From: Sipunculus nudus
Taxonomy: Eukaryota; Annelida; Sipuncula; Golfingiida; Sipunculidae
Length of the DNA: 64,000 bases
Reading direction: 5' to 3'
Assembly (NCBI GenBank): GCA_026874595.1
Contig: CM049321.1
Location: 50,637,297 to 50,701,296, forward strand
Shown here: piece by piece, positions 1 through 10,830 of the stretch
How positions within the stretch are numbered: the first letter of the stretch is position 1
How the letters are laid out: each line of letters begins with the position of its first letter
Translations under genes and position numbers: made by a program
Notes under the pieces: model-generated
Databases searched by the model: none
What the model was told of the DNA's origin: nothing
The model's input: only the letters and a program-made list of their open reading frames with translations

Positions 1-880
1 CTAACTTTTTCGGAGCAGTTTTTATCTGTGAATGATTTCTACGTTCTCAGTATCGGCGAGTTTAACCGTGTTTTAATGTTTCCCTTACTTTGTCATATTT
101 TTTCCCAAATGTACATTAATCTTACTTTCGATTTTGCTAATATATGCTCAATTTATTATATTCAAAATGGCTAACATTTAATTACTTGGGTTCTGATTAT
201 ATTCCTTTCTGTTATAGAATACACACATTTTAAATGTGTAGAGCACTTAATATGTTCTAAACAAAAGCTTATTCTTAATTGGAAACCCTCCACACAATAC
301 TTTGTTCAAGGTTAAAGGGGTATGATTACTAAATCATGATCTCATCCATTCTTTTATACAATTTTTTGTTGCATTCTGGTTGTTATGTTACTATGCTAAA
401 TCACGCGTTGCCTTGGGACAAGATTTGCGCCAACTTTGACTAAGACTGTAATGGTAACGACCTAACTTTTAGTTTCAATGCTTTTCTCATTCTTAATTTA
501 AGTATGTTAATCTGCAGGATCCCATGTTGGTTTGTGACCACATGACAAGGCGGATCATCAGCTTCCTCTCATTTCATATTCGATCCGGATATGCTAGCCC
601 GGTTTCTTCCGCGCCTGCGGGACCTGTGTATTTAATCAATCTCATTTCTGTGTTATAACGCCGCAGAATCCCCCTAAAAGTAAACTCAAAGCACCCGCTA
701 TGTACCGACGCCTCTTAGCACATCAGCGGTGTAGGTATAAAAGTAATGAAGAGGTTCATGTAGTCCTTCAAAAATATTGGATAAAAATTGTTTCAAGGCA
801 GATTACATATCCCGGTCGTCCCACATAACCTAAATCGAAGAGGTTCGATATGCGTAAAAACTATCTCTGGAAGGTTGGCG
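1..880. other. Non-coding spacer, no gene seen
   Basis: AT-rich single-copy-looking sequence with a slightly GC-richer patch near 510-720. I see no open frame with recognisable protein content, no splice-bounded exon and no clear repeat. Remote exons of the GPCR gene near 6.1 kb cannot be excluded, but none was recognised. Confidence 0.5.
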
Positions 881-1052
881 TTCATTCGTGAGTGATAGAC
901 AACTTTTGGACACCGTCTCAGACTGTTGAAATCGAGTAATCACCTTGGATGGGGGGCCGACCGTAACAAAACTCTCACTGCTCCTCGGTTGAGATTTGAA
1001 CCAACGATCCCCATGCTTTGAGTCTTGTGTTCTACCCTCAAACCACATACGT
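880..1052 (-). repeat. tRNA-derived SINE-like element
   Basis: Read on the minus strand, the element opens with an A-box-like stretch (tggtttgagggtagaacac, from about 1045 downwards). A clean B-box-like GGTTCAAATC follows about 50 bases later, which is the internal RNA polymerase III promoter spacing of tRNA-derived SINEs. The head 'gtagaacac..gactcaaagc' recurs at 21.9 kb (+), so this is a dispersed family and not a tRNA gene. No acceptor-stem pairing was found. Confidence 0.6.
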
Positions 1053-1059
1053 CGTGCGA

Positions 1060-2955
1060 ATTCTTGAAATGTCTAGCAATGGTATCAAATTCACAGTACT
1101 ACTCTAGAAGCCCTTTGCCAGATCCTCGGCCTGGTTCCACGTAGTTGAACAAAAGCTTAGATTAATATGTAAAAGTTCACATTTCGGACCCGTCAGCAAA
1201 TTGGCTAAATCATTTTCATAGGACCCGGCTTGTTAATGGTGAAAGAACGTGACAGTTTTAAATAAATCTCATTATAGCCAGTAAATATTTCAGATGAGTT
1301 GGGAGGTGAGAAAATAGTTTTTGTTTCAATAGGTTTGACGTGCGTTTAGTTTGGCTGGTTGCTGTCTTTTCCTGATTAACCGGAATCAATGTTTAATATC
1401 AAACACAGAAGAAGAAGAAGAAGAAGAAAAATTGAAAGGATTTAACTTTAAAATTTAAGAAAATATTGATTTAATGTGCTTAAACAGTTCGGGAGTAGAT
1501 CCCCTCGTGATTTTGAGAGCAATCAACTTATTCTCAAGTGGCTGGACCTATTCACCGGGGAGAATGTAATATAATTGAAAAGTTTTAGAGGACAAAGGTT
1601 AGCAAGGTGTGCTTGATTACTCGATTTCGTCCTGTCATTCATTATTTTACGTCAGTCTAGTCTACTTTTTTCTGTATGGACAGCGAAGTTCGTCCGTCCG
1701 TACGTGAGATATCTTGTGCAACGGATATGATTGTTTTGACAAAATTCATCTGACCTTTCAACCAATAGATTATCACGCCAGAGTTCGGTGCTCAGCAAAA
1801 TCCATGTATATTTAGTGAGTTTAGGGTTCAGCAGGCTTCTTCGTGATGCCGCCGCGATAACTTACCAAGAACATGATGTTTATTAATAAACCTCACTATA
1901 AATATGCACTAATTGAGTTTCTCATCTGAATTCCTTTTTTGCGTAAAATTAATGAGATCAGATGTCCTTAGATATGCCATGGCTATATAATGCATTTTTT
2001 TTTGCGATTTTGCTAGTTTAGATAGCTATTTTGTTTGGTCTTACTACATAACCATTGACGCCAATGAGTTGCAAAATTGGTCAGACCAGCGATACCCTGC
2101 TCTCATTCGTCGGGACGCTCCTTTTTTACCTTTTTTATGGCTTCCTGGAGGCAATATTTACCCTGGTGAGCAGTTTTAAACTTGTAAGCAGTTGTTTAGA
2201 TTAATCTTATGAGATTGTTGAAGAGCGAATGCAGCATGACCAGAGCGTACGATATGTAATATTTAAATAATTCCCTGAAACTGACGGTATTAGAACTTTC
2301 CCATTAGGCAATTTTTTTTCAGTGAAATGTTGATATCCTGATATAGCGAACACAGCGGATATTTATAACAGCATTTTGCCGGTGATGAATGAGATACAAC
2401 TCACTTGTGCTGATGAGAATATTTGCCGTAAAACCACAACAACAAAAAAACAGGTAAAGAAATTTAAAAACATATCCATGGAGATTTCCTCTTCACTTCC
2501 GTGTCCAGGGATGAAATTGGTAAAGCTGAAACATACAATATCTTTTTGGCTGCTGACTCCAGGATCAAATATTTTACAAGCTGCAATAAGTTTAATTCGA
2601 CCGAGGAGAGCTGATAACTTCCACAGAGTTTGTCTACTAGTGAAGGATACTTTTGTTACAATTATTTTCTCTTTTTCCCTATTTTCGCCCTCGTAGGCGC
2701 TAGATCTCCAGTACAGAGGCCTGCAGGCTTGACTTGCGATCGGTCTTGATTGCAGACATCCTGTTCCAGTTAATATTTAATTAGAGAACGGGTTTGTGCC
2801 CGCTACGTGCAAACAGTACTAAGGCCACCTCAACTAAATTTCAAGAGCAAGAAACAGCCTCCAATTCTCTAAATAAATAATTACGCCAGATTATTTTTTT
2901 TATTGATCAGACAATGCTCAGTTAAATTTACAGGTTGGAGTTTATGGGATTATTA
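1060..2955. other. Non-coding stretch with a (GAA)n tract
   Basis: No gene recognised. A short (GAA)n microsatellite lies at 1408-1428. A 'cgtccgtccgtacg' patch near 1690-1705 resembles the leader of the degenerate tandem array at 25.9 kb. A 2376-2696 open frame has no recognisable domain and was not accepted. Confidence 0.45.
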
Positions 2956-2958
2956 TAG

Positions 2959-3362
2959 TTAGGGCTGGGTGTCTGTCAGGTTATTCCGATTTAATATGAA
3001 TTGCAATGCATTAAGTAGGATGAACGGTATATGATTTGACGATGCGCATTGTGTTCCTTGTGTAAAATATTCTTAATTAAATTTAAATGGATGTTCTGCA
3101 TATGTCTTGTTTCTTGATATTAATTAAATGACAACGACGATAATGAAAACTTCTCCTGCTTAGCTTGTTCTAAATATAGCAAATGAAAATAGTTCTAGCT
3201 TTATAAGTACTTAAGGTTTTAGCTTGATTTATTTGTATCCTCATTTTATGGCATTCACAATGTTTACTCGATACGACAACACAGCATTCAAAACATATCG
3301 TTAATTGTACCCATGTAGCTTATCGATTCGTATCGATATATCGGGTATTGATATAACCCTAA
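2959..3362 (+). mobile_element. hAT-like MITE, copy A
   Basis: This is a ~404-bp non-coding element with ends 'ttagggctgggt' on the left and 'ataaccctaa' on the right. The ends form a short imperfect terminal inverted repeat. The interior near the right end is rich in repeated 'tatcgat' motifs. A homologous copy lies in opposite orientation at 8226-8641; the two share the blocks 'tttactcgat.c.acaa.ac' and 'tatcgattcgtatcgatat'. The AGGGCTGGG-type terminus is typical of many non-autonomous hAT elements. The superfamily call is by terminus only, and no transposase is present. Confidence 0.5.
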
Positions 3363-3639
3363 TATTTGAACAATATTGTATGGATTCCCCCCCCCCCCCG
3401 CCCCACCCGAGTGCAAAACCATTTATTTCATTTTTTCTCCTCCTGTTTCCCATTCTTATCTCAGTGTATGAGCTAGAATTCCAGTACATTGGCGGGGAGG
3501 CTCCCTTGCGATCGGACGTCGATTGCCGACACATAGATTAAAGAAACAGGACTGGCAAAATGATCCGATATTTAAATTCAAACAAAAAGTTGTTTTGAAT
3601 ACATAATATACCTTTAAAGTATACCTCATTTTAAATCTG

Positions 3640-3900
3640 TCATAATTTTCTTTTTTTAACAATGGGCCAATGAGGGTTCGAATGGATCTTGTTATTGATC
3701 CGGAACATGATCCGGAGTCAGGAACAACATTGAGGAAAAATGTACAGTCATTTATAAACGAAAGAATAAGGGGTATAGGCCGAATAAGAGAATACAAACA
3801 CGGTTTTGTAAGCATCCAACAATATGGAAGCCCACAAACTTGCATTCCTTAGATTGCAGATTACAAGTTTTCTAAGTGTTCCTGTAGATATCTTTCCCTG
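3640..3900 (+). repeat. Dispersed repeat ('gatccggaacatgatccgg' family)
   Basis: Non-coding dispersed repeat whose landmarks recur at 10490-10830 (minus), 13770-14180 (plus) and, as fragments, near 8650 and 16785. Shared landmarks in order are: a double 'gatccgg' motif, 'gtcaggaac', 'aatgtacagtca', 'cgaataagagaatacaaacac', and a 3' 'ttgcattccttagattgcag'. The copies are diverged, so the family is old. Open frames crossing it on either strand are by-products of the repeat. Confidence 0.6.
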
Positions 3901-5640
3901 GGTAACAGTACGTGGTTTTTGCGTCTTTGACTGCAAAAAGAGAAACTGAGCTAAAACCATTACCTTAACTGTATATTTGTTTCAACAAGATCGCGTTTAG
4001 ATATCGTTCTGACCTTATATTACAATCTGTATTACAGAGGGAACCAATGAGATTCTTATTGCAGGCCTTATGTTATGAGATCTCAAGGTTTTAGCCTGAG
4101 CAATGGAACGCGGCTGTTTTGCCTGCGCTAAGTTTATTAACTTTGGGCAGTCCACTTGACACCCCATCGCCATGTCATGACTTTTACATACGATGGACTT
4201 GAGACAAAATTGGTACCGCGGACAATTTTCTCTAATATCAGAACTGCGGTAATAGTGCTGCCCAACCTTTATAAAATAATAATGGGATGGATACTTGTTA
4301 TATCAGTCTAACCATTTAATCATTGAGAGATGAATAGCCTCATCTTTTGGTGTAATTTATACAAATTATCCCTAAATTTTAAAATAGGCAGATGTTTTAT
4401 GAGAATACAATTATCTGAATCATGGCATTATAACTAATTTATCCTGGAACTAAGCATTAAGTAACAGTAACTCTTTTAAATCTAATTAATGATCTTCAAA
4501 TTCGAGAATAAATATAATCATTAAACATTTTGCTAAATTACAAAATTTTCGTCCTTGAATTTCAGCAGACACCAAAATCTGAGTCGGTGTCATTAAGATG
4601 TCAGTAAATACGTGATCTTAAACACGTGACTTCAGAGTTTTATGGCGTTCTTGTTACGCAGTACCAATAGTGAATAGATATAAGATTAATACATGTTTTA
4701 CAAATTTATAAATATATAGTTTTATAAATATATTTCCTTCTTTATTCAATAAAATGATAAATACTATAACATTATGTTTGGAAAGAATCTTGTTTAACAT
4801 TACTTTATAAATAAGCTGCGTTATAGAGTTTATTCATTTTGCCTTTACTCATATTGTCACTTTTTTATACATAACTTTTAATTTACACAATAGATTTGTA
4901 TAAATGCCATATATATAAAATGTCACCATACAATATATCACATAGCATTCAAAATGTTATAATTGGGTCGGACGTCTAAGCATATCACTTCACTTGTGAA
5001 AAATCTACATACAGGCAACTTTGCTGTCAAATAATTTGACTTATATCATTGCCGCATCTTGACCAAATGATAATCAAATTTTGCAAGAAGGATGGTTTTG
5101 TTTACAAAATTTGCGTCTTGCATTATTAACTGCCTTGTGCTCTGTCTTCCGTACTATACCAACCAAAAAATAACAAAAATTCGCTTTAATATATATCTAA
5201 TGTAAATCAAGATAGGGACATACTTTTCTTTATACCCCCAAAAGACTTTATTAAGTTACACTGCTGTTTTTTTTGTGTTTTTTTTTTAGTTTTTCCTACA
5301 TTTTGTTTTTTGGTCATTAGTCTTTGATAGGTCTTTATTATGGAGCTTTTGTACACCATTCACACAAACAAGTTAGTCAATTGACGGCATGGACATGGGG
5401 AAATCTCATTATTGTTAAAACTATTCGACTGAGTATTCCAGGAGAGAACGAGTATTGGTCAGAGACAACTGTGGATCCTGTAACCTAATGCCAGTAATAA
5501 CGGTGCCGTTTTAATGGAAAGTTTGCAATATATATATATTGATCAAAATAAGGATTTCCTTACATTGTATCAAATGCACAAGGACAGGCCTTCGTCCCTA
5601 ATCCCTAAACACTGAGGGAGACAGGTCTCCTTGTTCCCCT
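3900..5640. other. AT-rich spacer, no gene seen
   Basis: Very AT-rich sequence with homopolymer runs and short TA tracts (for example near 5530). No exon, RNA gene or repeat boundary was recognised. If the GPCR gene extends leftwards, this would be intron. Confidence 0.45.
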
Positions 5641-5654
5641 GAAAAAAGGTCCAT

Positions 5655-6000
5655 ATCTTGGACTCGGACTTTGACCCGGCTGCATTGGACTCGGACTTGG
5701 ACCCGGCAACATTGGACTCGGACTTAGACCCGGTTGCATGGGCTCGGACTTTAACCCGGGTGGCTTGGACTCGGACTTTGATCCGGGTGGCTTGGACCCG
5801 TACTTTGACCCGGGTGGCTTGTATTAGACTTCGACCCGGGTGGCCTGTATTGGACTTTGACCCGTGTGGCTTGTATTTGAATTTTAACCCGGGTGGCTTG
5901 TATTTGAATTTTAACCCGTGTGGCTTGTATTTGGACTTTGACCTTGGTGGCTTGTATTTGGACTTTGACTCGGGTGGCTTGGACTCGGACTTTGACCGCG
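5655..6000 (+). repeat. 27-bp minisatellite, about 12-13 units
   Basis: This is a tandem array of diverging 27-bp units, each close to 'ttggactcggactttgaccc' followed by 'gggtggc'. Units at the left end read with gctgca/gcaaca variants, and units in the middle drift to 'ttgtatttgaattttaaccc'. Because 27 is a multiple of three, the array stays open in several frames on both strands, giving repetitive Asp/Leu/Pro-type peptides. I read this as a by-product of the repeat and not as a protein. It ends about 120 bp before the splice acceptor of the GPCR exon, so it would sit in the last intron of that gene. Confidence 0.85.
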
Positions 6001-6117
6001 TTTTTTTTTTTGGACTCGGAATTTGATGGTGTGTACTCGACTAGTGTGTACCACACTAATGATTAATTTTAAATATTTACTGATCAATCTCTCAATGTTT
6101 TAAATTTATCTATACAG

Positions 6118-6338
6118 AGATGGTCCTGTACGCCTTCCTTCTTCTGGCCGGACTGAACAGCTACGTCAATCCGTGGATCTTCTTCCTCTTCAACTTGAAC
6201 CTACTGAGACGTACCTTCCTGTGCCGAAATCGACAGAGTACGACTTTATCCAGGCTGCGAAAATTCTTCCGGCAGGAAAAACCGCCAGTCATCCCAACTG
6301 CCCATTCGCCACCTTGTGTTATGAAAATTGAAACTTAA
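6118..6338 (+). CDS. Last exon of a class A GPCR (TM7 to C-terminus)
   Basis: This partial CDS would encode the end of a rhodopsin-like G-protein-coupled receptor in the plasma membrane. The exon starts after a pyrimidine-rich tract ending in 'tatacag' (AG at 6116-6117) and runs to TAA at 6336-6338. The frame gives a hydrophobic TM7 (VLYAFLLLAGLNSYVNPWIF), which contains the class-defining LNSxxNPWI stretch. A basic, amphipathic helix 8 follows (NLNLLRRTFLCR), with a Cys placed as a likely palmitoylation site. Then comes a short Ser/Arg/Lys-rich tail ending KIET. NPxxY reads NPWIF, so the usual Tyr is Phe. The NPWI form is common in vasopressin/oxytocin-type and related peptide receptors, but the subfamily is not settled. 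The ATG at 6120 is internal to the gene and should not be taken as the start. TM1-TM6 exons were not found in the window. A processed fragment is possible, but the intact acceptor argues for a real exon. Confidence 0.8.
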
Positions 6339-6742
6339 GCAAGGGAAAAATATAATGAGCCAGCAACAATTTCAATGCATCTTCAGATGAGATGTTTCAC
6401 TTTATCCGGAGGGAGAAGGTTTCGGCTTCAACAGACTGGTACAGGATTGTGTTAATTATAACATTATAACATATGTTTACAATACAGAACCCGTTCTTTC
6501 ACCCACGTGGGCTATGTTCGTGGTAGTTGAGGGTGGATGGATAAAAACTGGTGTTTCTTTTAAATACATAACGGCCCCGTATTAAGATGTATTTCCTAAA
6601 CCTGATCCGTGTGCACATAAAGTAGCTAAGTGTTTACTCAGGGGGATGAAGGAAATGAAAGACGTAGTGTTTTTTAGGATTACATTAATTGCATACAAAA
6701 GACGAATTTGGTAAGTTGTCGAATGGCAAATTACGTAAGACA
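6339..6742 (+). other. Probable 3' UTR and downstream flank of the GPCR exon
   Basis: Sequence after the TAA stop. I see no canonical AATAAA before the TA tracts; 'aatataatg' near 6349 and 'acataaag' near 6617 are weak variants. The 3' end of the transcript cannot be placed by eye. Confidence 0.35.
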
Positions 6743-6959
6743 ATATATATATATATTTATATATATATATATATATATATATAAATATATATATATATTA
6801 TAAGTGGTATAGCCGTGTTAGTCAGAAGTAGACTTTCTTGTAAAGAGAAAAGGGACGCCTTATAGACAGACTAAAAAAAAGCAAGTTAGTCTATCTAAAA
6901 GGCTTCACTCTTTCTGTTTGCCTATATAATATATAGATATATGAATATATGTATATATT

Positions 6960-6994
<35 letters not shown>

Positions 6995-7007
6995 TTAGTT
7001 CTAAGTA

Positions 7008-7057
<50 letters not shown>

Positions 7058-7194
7058 TGTGTTTGTAAAAGTGTGTGTATACATGTTAATATGTATATGT
7101 ACATATTAGTGGTAATGTAATGGGCCGTTTTTATCAATGTATGTATTATTATTGTTATTCTATTTTCTTAGGGTGTCGAGTATTACTACAGACA

Positions 7195-7258
<64 letters not shown>
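6743..7258. repeat. Cluster of (TA)n microsatellites with a hairpin between them
   Basis: Three interrupted TA/AT tracts lie at about 6743-6800, 6922-7054 and 7197-7257. Between the first two lies a non-TA segment with an inverted repeat (arms 6857-6873 and 6887-6903). Open frames here read as Tyr/Ile repeats and are not genes. Confidence 0.9.
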
Positions 7259-7259
<1 letters not shown>

Positions 7260-7260
<1 letters not shown>

Positions 7261-8225
7261 TAAATTTATACACTTATAGGCGACTTTTATTGATGCATAG
7301 AATGCCAGACACAAACCCACATACATCATTTCCTGTAATGAGGGATAGTAAACTGAAGTCTCTGGTACTAGTTTCTATCTGCCCTGCACAATTTTCTGGA
7401 TATATGTTCTTTGTATGAACCTCAATACGTTTTGGCCTTATCTTAGTGACTTATAACAAAATGCAAATTGAAATCCACCGCAGTAGACCTTTACTTACTT
7501 TCTTGTCGATATGACGGACCCGAAAGCTCAGTGTTAATCGCTGTCGACAGGTGTCGCTAATGGCTTATTAAAAGTTTGTTAATACATATATTAAACACAC
7601 ATACTTTCATACAGCAGGTGGAAAACCACCCCCATGTAAATGATTATTATTTTCACTCATGTGACTTTATCATCAAATATACTCCAAAGGAACAGGAAAG
7701 TAAGAGGTATAAAGGAAAACGTGGCTATATATATTCTGATATCACTGATGATGTCAGTCTAATCCGACTTTCCTGGTCTGTCAGACCCTGTTCGGTCTAG
7801 TAACCTTTCCGCACCTGGAGACACAAAGCTAGGGCAGCCGTGACAGGCGCTTGAACTATCGGTTATTGCATATCGAAATGATGTACATATAACATATATA
7901 CAGACAAGGCACACGCAAGCAAACACAAACATACGTGATATTTAACCCTTATACTGAGGCAAACGGAAATGTGTTTGTGAAATATATGTTTTCTTTGATT
8001 TGATATTTCGCGCACGACAATGTGACCATCTTCTTCCCCATAGTTTTTTTTTTTTTTTTTTTTTTTTAAATGACCTGATAAAATCCCCATATATGTAAAG
8101 GCGTGGTGAACAAAATCCCCGTTCGCTTATGTCATTACTATTTAAAATAACACGCTGATGTTCGTGAGGAATGACTTAAAAGTTATATTAGATGTAAAAC
8201 CTCATGAAACAAACTTACATTTATA
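7260..8225. other. Non-coding stretch, no gene seen
   Basis: No recognisable coding or RNA content. It includes a long T homopolymer at about 8045-8067 and ordinary AT-rich sequence. Confidence 0.45.
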
Positions 8226-8641
8226 TTAGGGCTTTATTATTTACCATGAAATATCGATACGAATCGATACGCTACATAGATACGGTTCACGATATTCTTT
8301 GAATTCGGTATTGTTGCATCGAGTAAACACAGTGACAGCCAACAAGTATGGCTACAATTAAAACTATAGCTAAACCTTTAAGTATTCATAGAACTATTCA
8401 AATTTATTATTCTTTAGATCAAGCAAGGCAAAAGCATTTTTAATAAACGGGTTATTTTTTTATTTAATTTATAATAATCATAATCAAACACAATGTACTT
8501 AAAACTATTCGTATCCTCACAGCTTTTATTAAAATATTATGCACAAAGAAAAACAATGTTTACCGTCAATACCTACCAGGTATCTAAGTGTATTGCACTT
8601 AGTATTGTACTTGAATAGCTGATCGATACTCAGCCCTAACT
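8226..8641 (-). mobile_element. hAT-like MITE, copy B (inverted relative to copy A)
   Basis: Reverse-complement homologue of the element at 2959-3362. On the minus strand it begins 'agttagggctgagtatcgat' and ends with 'tatcgattcgtatcgatat' followed by 'aagccctaa'. The two copies align along their whole length but are strongly diverged in the AT-rich centre, so both insertions are old. It has no coding capacity. Confidence 0.5.
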
Positions 8642-8649
8642 GCCCCAGC

Positions 8650-8800
8650 AAGGAGGGTATGTTTTCATCCCCGTTCGTTTGTGTGTGAGTGTTTGTTTAA
8701 AACATATCTCTCGCAATCATTAACGGAACTCATGACATAGGGCACATCTTGAATTGACGAATGAAGAAGCAATTAGATTTTTGAGGAAATGGGGATGATA
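8650..8800 (+). repeat. Fragment of the dispersed 'ttcatccccgttcgtttgtg' repeat
   Basis: The leader 'gttttcatccccgttcgttt' with following GT-rich bases also occurs, reverse-complemented, at about 10770-10820, and in diverged form near 15755-15810. I take this as the 5' part of the same dispersed family as 3640-3900. The rest of the unit is too diverged to follow here. Confidence 0.45.
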
Positions 8801-9345
8801 ACACGACCACCAGGTGTGGTAGAAACGGGTCTATCCTGGGTGACCCCAAGATATAAATTAAGATGATCCTCAAGGGCCCTCTGCTAAGAAAAAGAACAGG
8901 CAGCATCAGAAACGGAGGCGGATACCTCCACCAAAAATCTTTATAAAAATATGTGTGACATATCAGCTAACCAACATACATGTCTCCCGTGTCACAAGTA
9001 GCGGCAGCGAATATGTCGGTCACGAGGTCGTCACCTGCTTTCGAGACAAGTGCCAATTCGGTTACTCTTTAGCCATTGACTCTCGGATTATTTGTAAGAC
9101 ATGCGTCCAATGGGCTAATTTTCACAACTGACACATTGCCATGTAATTTCCGGATTACAAATAAATTTAACTTGCCCCGTGACACATTTGTCTCCGAAAA
9201 TGCAGTTACGATTGGACATTGTTAAAATATTTAGGCCGTGCCTTCTTAAACAAATGAGTGTAATCGATTCTGAAAAACGTGTCAATTGAATGAATTCGTC
9301 CACCCCCATCGGCTAATTACCCCTAGCTATGCCAGTTTTCATGGG
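8800..9345. other. Non-coding stretch, no gene seen
   Basis: No recognisable protein, RNA or repeat content; the open frames here are short and lack any known domain. Confidence 0.4.
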
Positions 9346-9349
9346 GCAC

Positions 9350-9660
9350 TGTTGGGAAGTACAGTGAAAACTCGTCTAACGGACACCTCACTGAAGCGAA
9401 GAACTAGCTATAACGGACAAAAAGTTAAGTCCCTTCAAAATTCCCTATATGTTATGTATAAGCGGAACATCTATAATGCGGACACCTCACTACTGCGGAC
9501 GACGGACAGCGGATTTCAACTCATACTAACATTCTAAGAGTAAATGAACCTGACAAATACGGACACGGTACGCCATCTACGGTGGACACTGATCACTCTC
9601 CCCGGACAACATCAAAGGCCACCGTTACTGTTGTTCCCGGGACTGGTACAAAGGATTGAG
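9350..9660 (+). mobile_element. pogo/Tigger-like DNA transposon terminal fragment
   Basis: It begins with 'acagtgaaaactcgtctaac' followed by 'ggacacc'. Reiterated 'cggacacctcact' and 'ataacggaca' motifs follow (9381-9590). The CAGT-A-A-CTCG...TAACGGAC terminus with nearby repeats of the same words is characteristic of pogo-superfamily (Tigger/Jerky-type) ends, where it serves as transposase binding sites. No transposase frame follows and no matching opposite end was seen, so this is a remnant or a non-autonomous copy. Confidence 0.4.
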
Positions 9661-10480
9661 CAATCCCAAGTTGTTATCTTAATGCGTGTAGGTGTTTAAG
9701 TCAGGGTGTGATGTGCTCAATGGATAAACACAGCAAGGGTGAAGCGGTAAACATCCTGTCACTTTATTTCCCCCTTGATCATTCACACGTTGTGAAGCTG
9801 CATATTATTCGCTCGACCCCGGGGTCATTAAAATAATTAAACGGCTGCAGATTACCCGTGCGTCCCTGATTTTACCACGCAATACCTAAATGTAAACGCT
9901 TTCTTGCAGCAGGCTGTTTGAAATAAATTAATTAGTTTTCCTCAATATAGCTCAAACTGATCTGCTCAGTGTCAACCAAAAGCTCGCTCCGTAGTAACGC
10001 GTATCGTGACGCCGTGAAAGTTCCTCGGAGTTCGTTTAATCTCGGGTGCCATATCGATCAACACCAAAGCAAATCAAACCAAACAACCATTATTAAAGAA
10101 AGTTTATTTAGGATTAAAGTTTGCCAATGATACATTTTTACCAATGGGCCCTTGTGATTTGGCATTAGATTTGTTGCTCTTTCATCTTTTACAAAAGTAA
10201 AAATCAAATTAATTGCCCTCATACTGTCACGAAACAACCCAGTGCACGAGAGAAGTATATGCTAATGTAACTCTTGCTAACCAGCCTTACCTCCCGGCAA
10301 TTTCTCCTATCCGCAGATTTACAAATTAAATTAATTACGTCCCTTGGCACAGAGTTGTAAATACAGATAGTTCATTGTTTAAATAGTTATCTTCCGTAGT
10401 CTTTCATAACTGAGCGCAATTGTTTTTTATATGTTAAGTTCTTCGGATTCTTCAGTGTTTAGGGTCACACACTTAAACAA
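9660..10480. other. Non-coding stretch, no gene seen
   Basis: No exon-like or RNA-like content recognised. Confidence 0.4.
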
Positions 10481-10489
10481 TGTGCTTTG

Positions 10490-10830
10490 AAAAAAAAAAT
10501 AACCGGTATAACCTTGTATTGGATATGCATTTGAAGGAAAACAAGCCTCCGCCATATGGGTATTCACCTATTCGTACCATATTCCCAGGTTCATTCGTGC
10601 ATAAGTGATTGTACATTTGTGATATTCCTTGATATGAAGTTCCTGAATCCGTATCATGTGCCGGATCCACAGCAAAATCTAATCGATACCTTTTTGTACC
10701 ATTCCCCAATTGGCCTTTAGGTTTCATGAGATTCCGTTCATGATTGTGTGATTTATTTTTGTCAACAAACGCACACAAACACACAAGCACTCACACAAAC
10801 GGGGATGAACGCATACCATCCAGGCGGAGG
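10490..10830 (-). repeat. Dispersed repeat, longer copy on the minus strand
   Basis: The reverse complement reads, in order: 'cgttcatccccgtttgtgtg', a GT-rich stretch, 'tgaacggaatctcatgaaac', 'caattggggaatggtacaaa', 'gtggatccggcacatgatac', 'attcaggaactt', 'aatgtacaatcactta', 'gaatgaacctggg'. This is the most complete copy of the family seen at 3640 and 13770. It joins the 'ttcatccccgtt' leader and the 'gatccgg' body in one unit. The open frames on this strand follow the repeat and are not genes. Confidence 0.6.

Noticed and set aside
2376-2696. 106-codon plus-strand frame containing 'acag|gtaaag'
   Set aside because: The donor-like site could end a short exon, but no acceptor, homology or partner exon was found.
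5658-6026. 122-codon open frame with Asp-rich repeats
   Set aside because: It has no ATG at its 5' end and exists only because the minisatellite unit is 27 bp. The opposite strand is open for the same reason, and no splice framing was seen.
6801-6925. Penelope-like element terminus
   Set aside because: Only an 18-base phrase feels familiar. No RT or GIY-YIG coding sequence is nearby, so it is mentioned only as a possibility under the hairpin finding.
6922-7137. Tyr/Ile-repeat open frames here and at 12293, 46732 (end), 52079, 53301 and 58625
   Set aside because: They are direct products of (TA)n tracts, not proteins.
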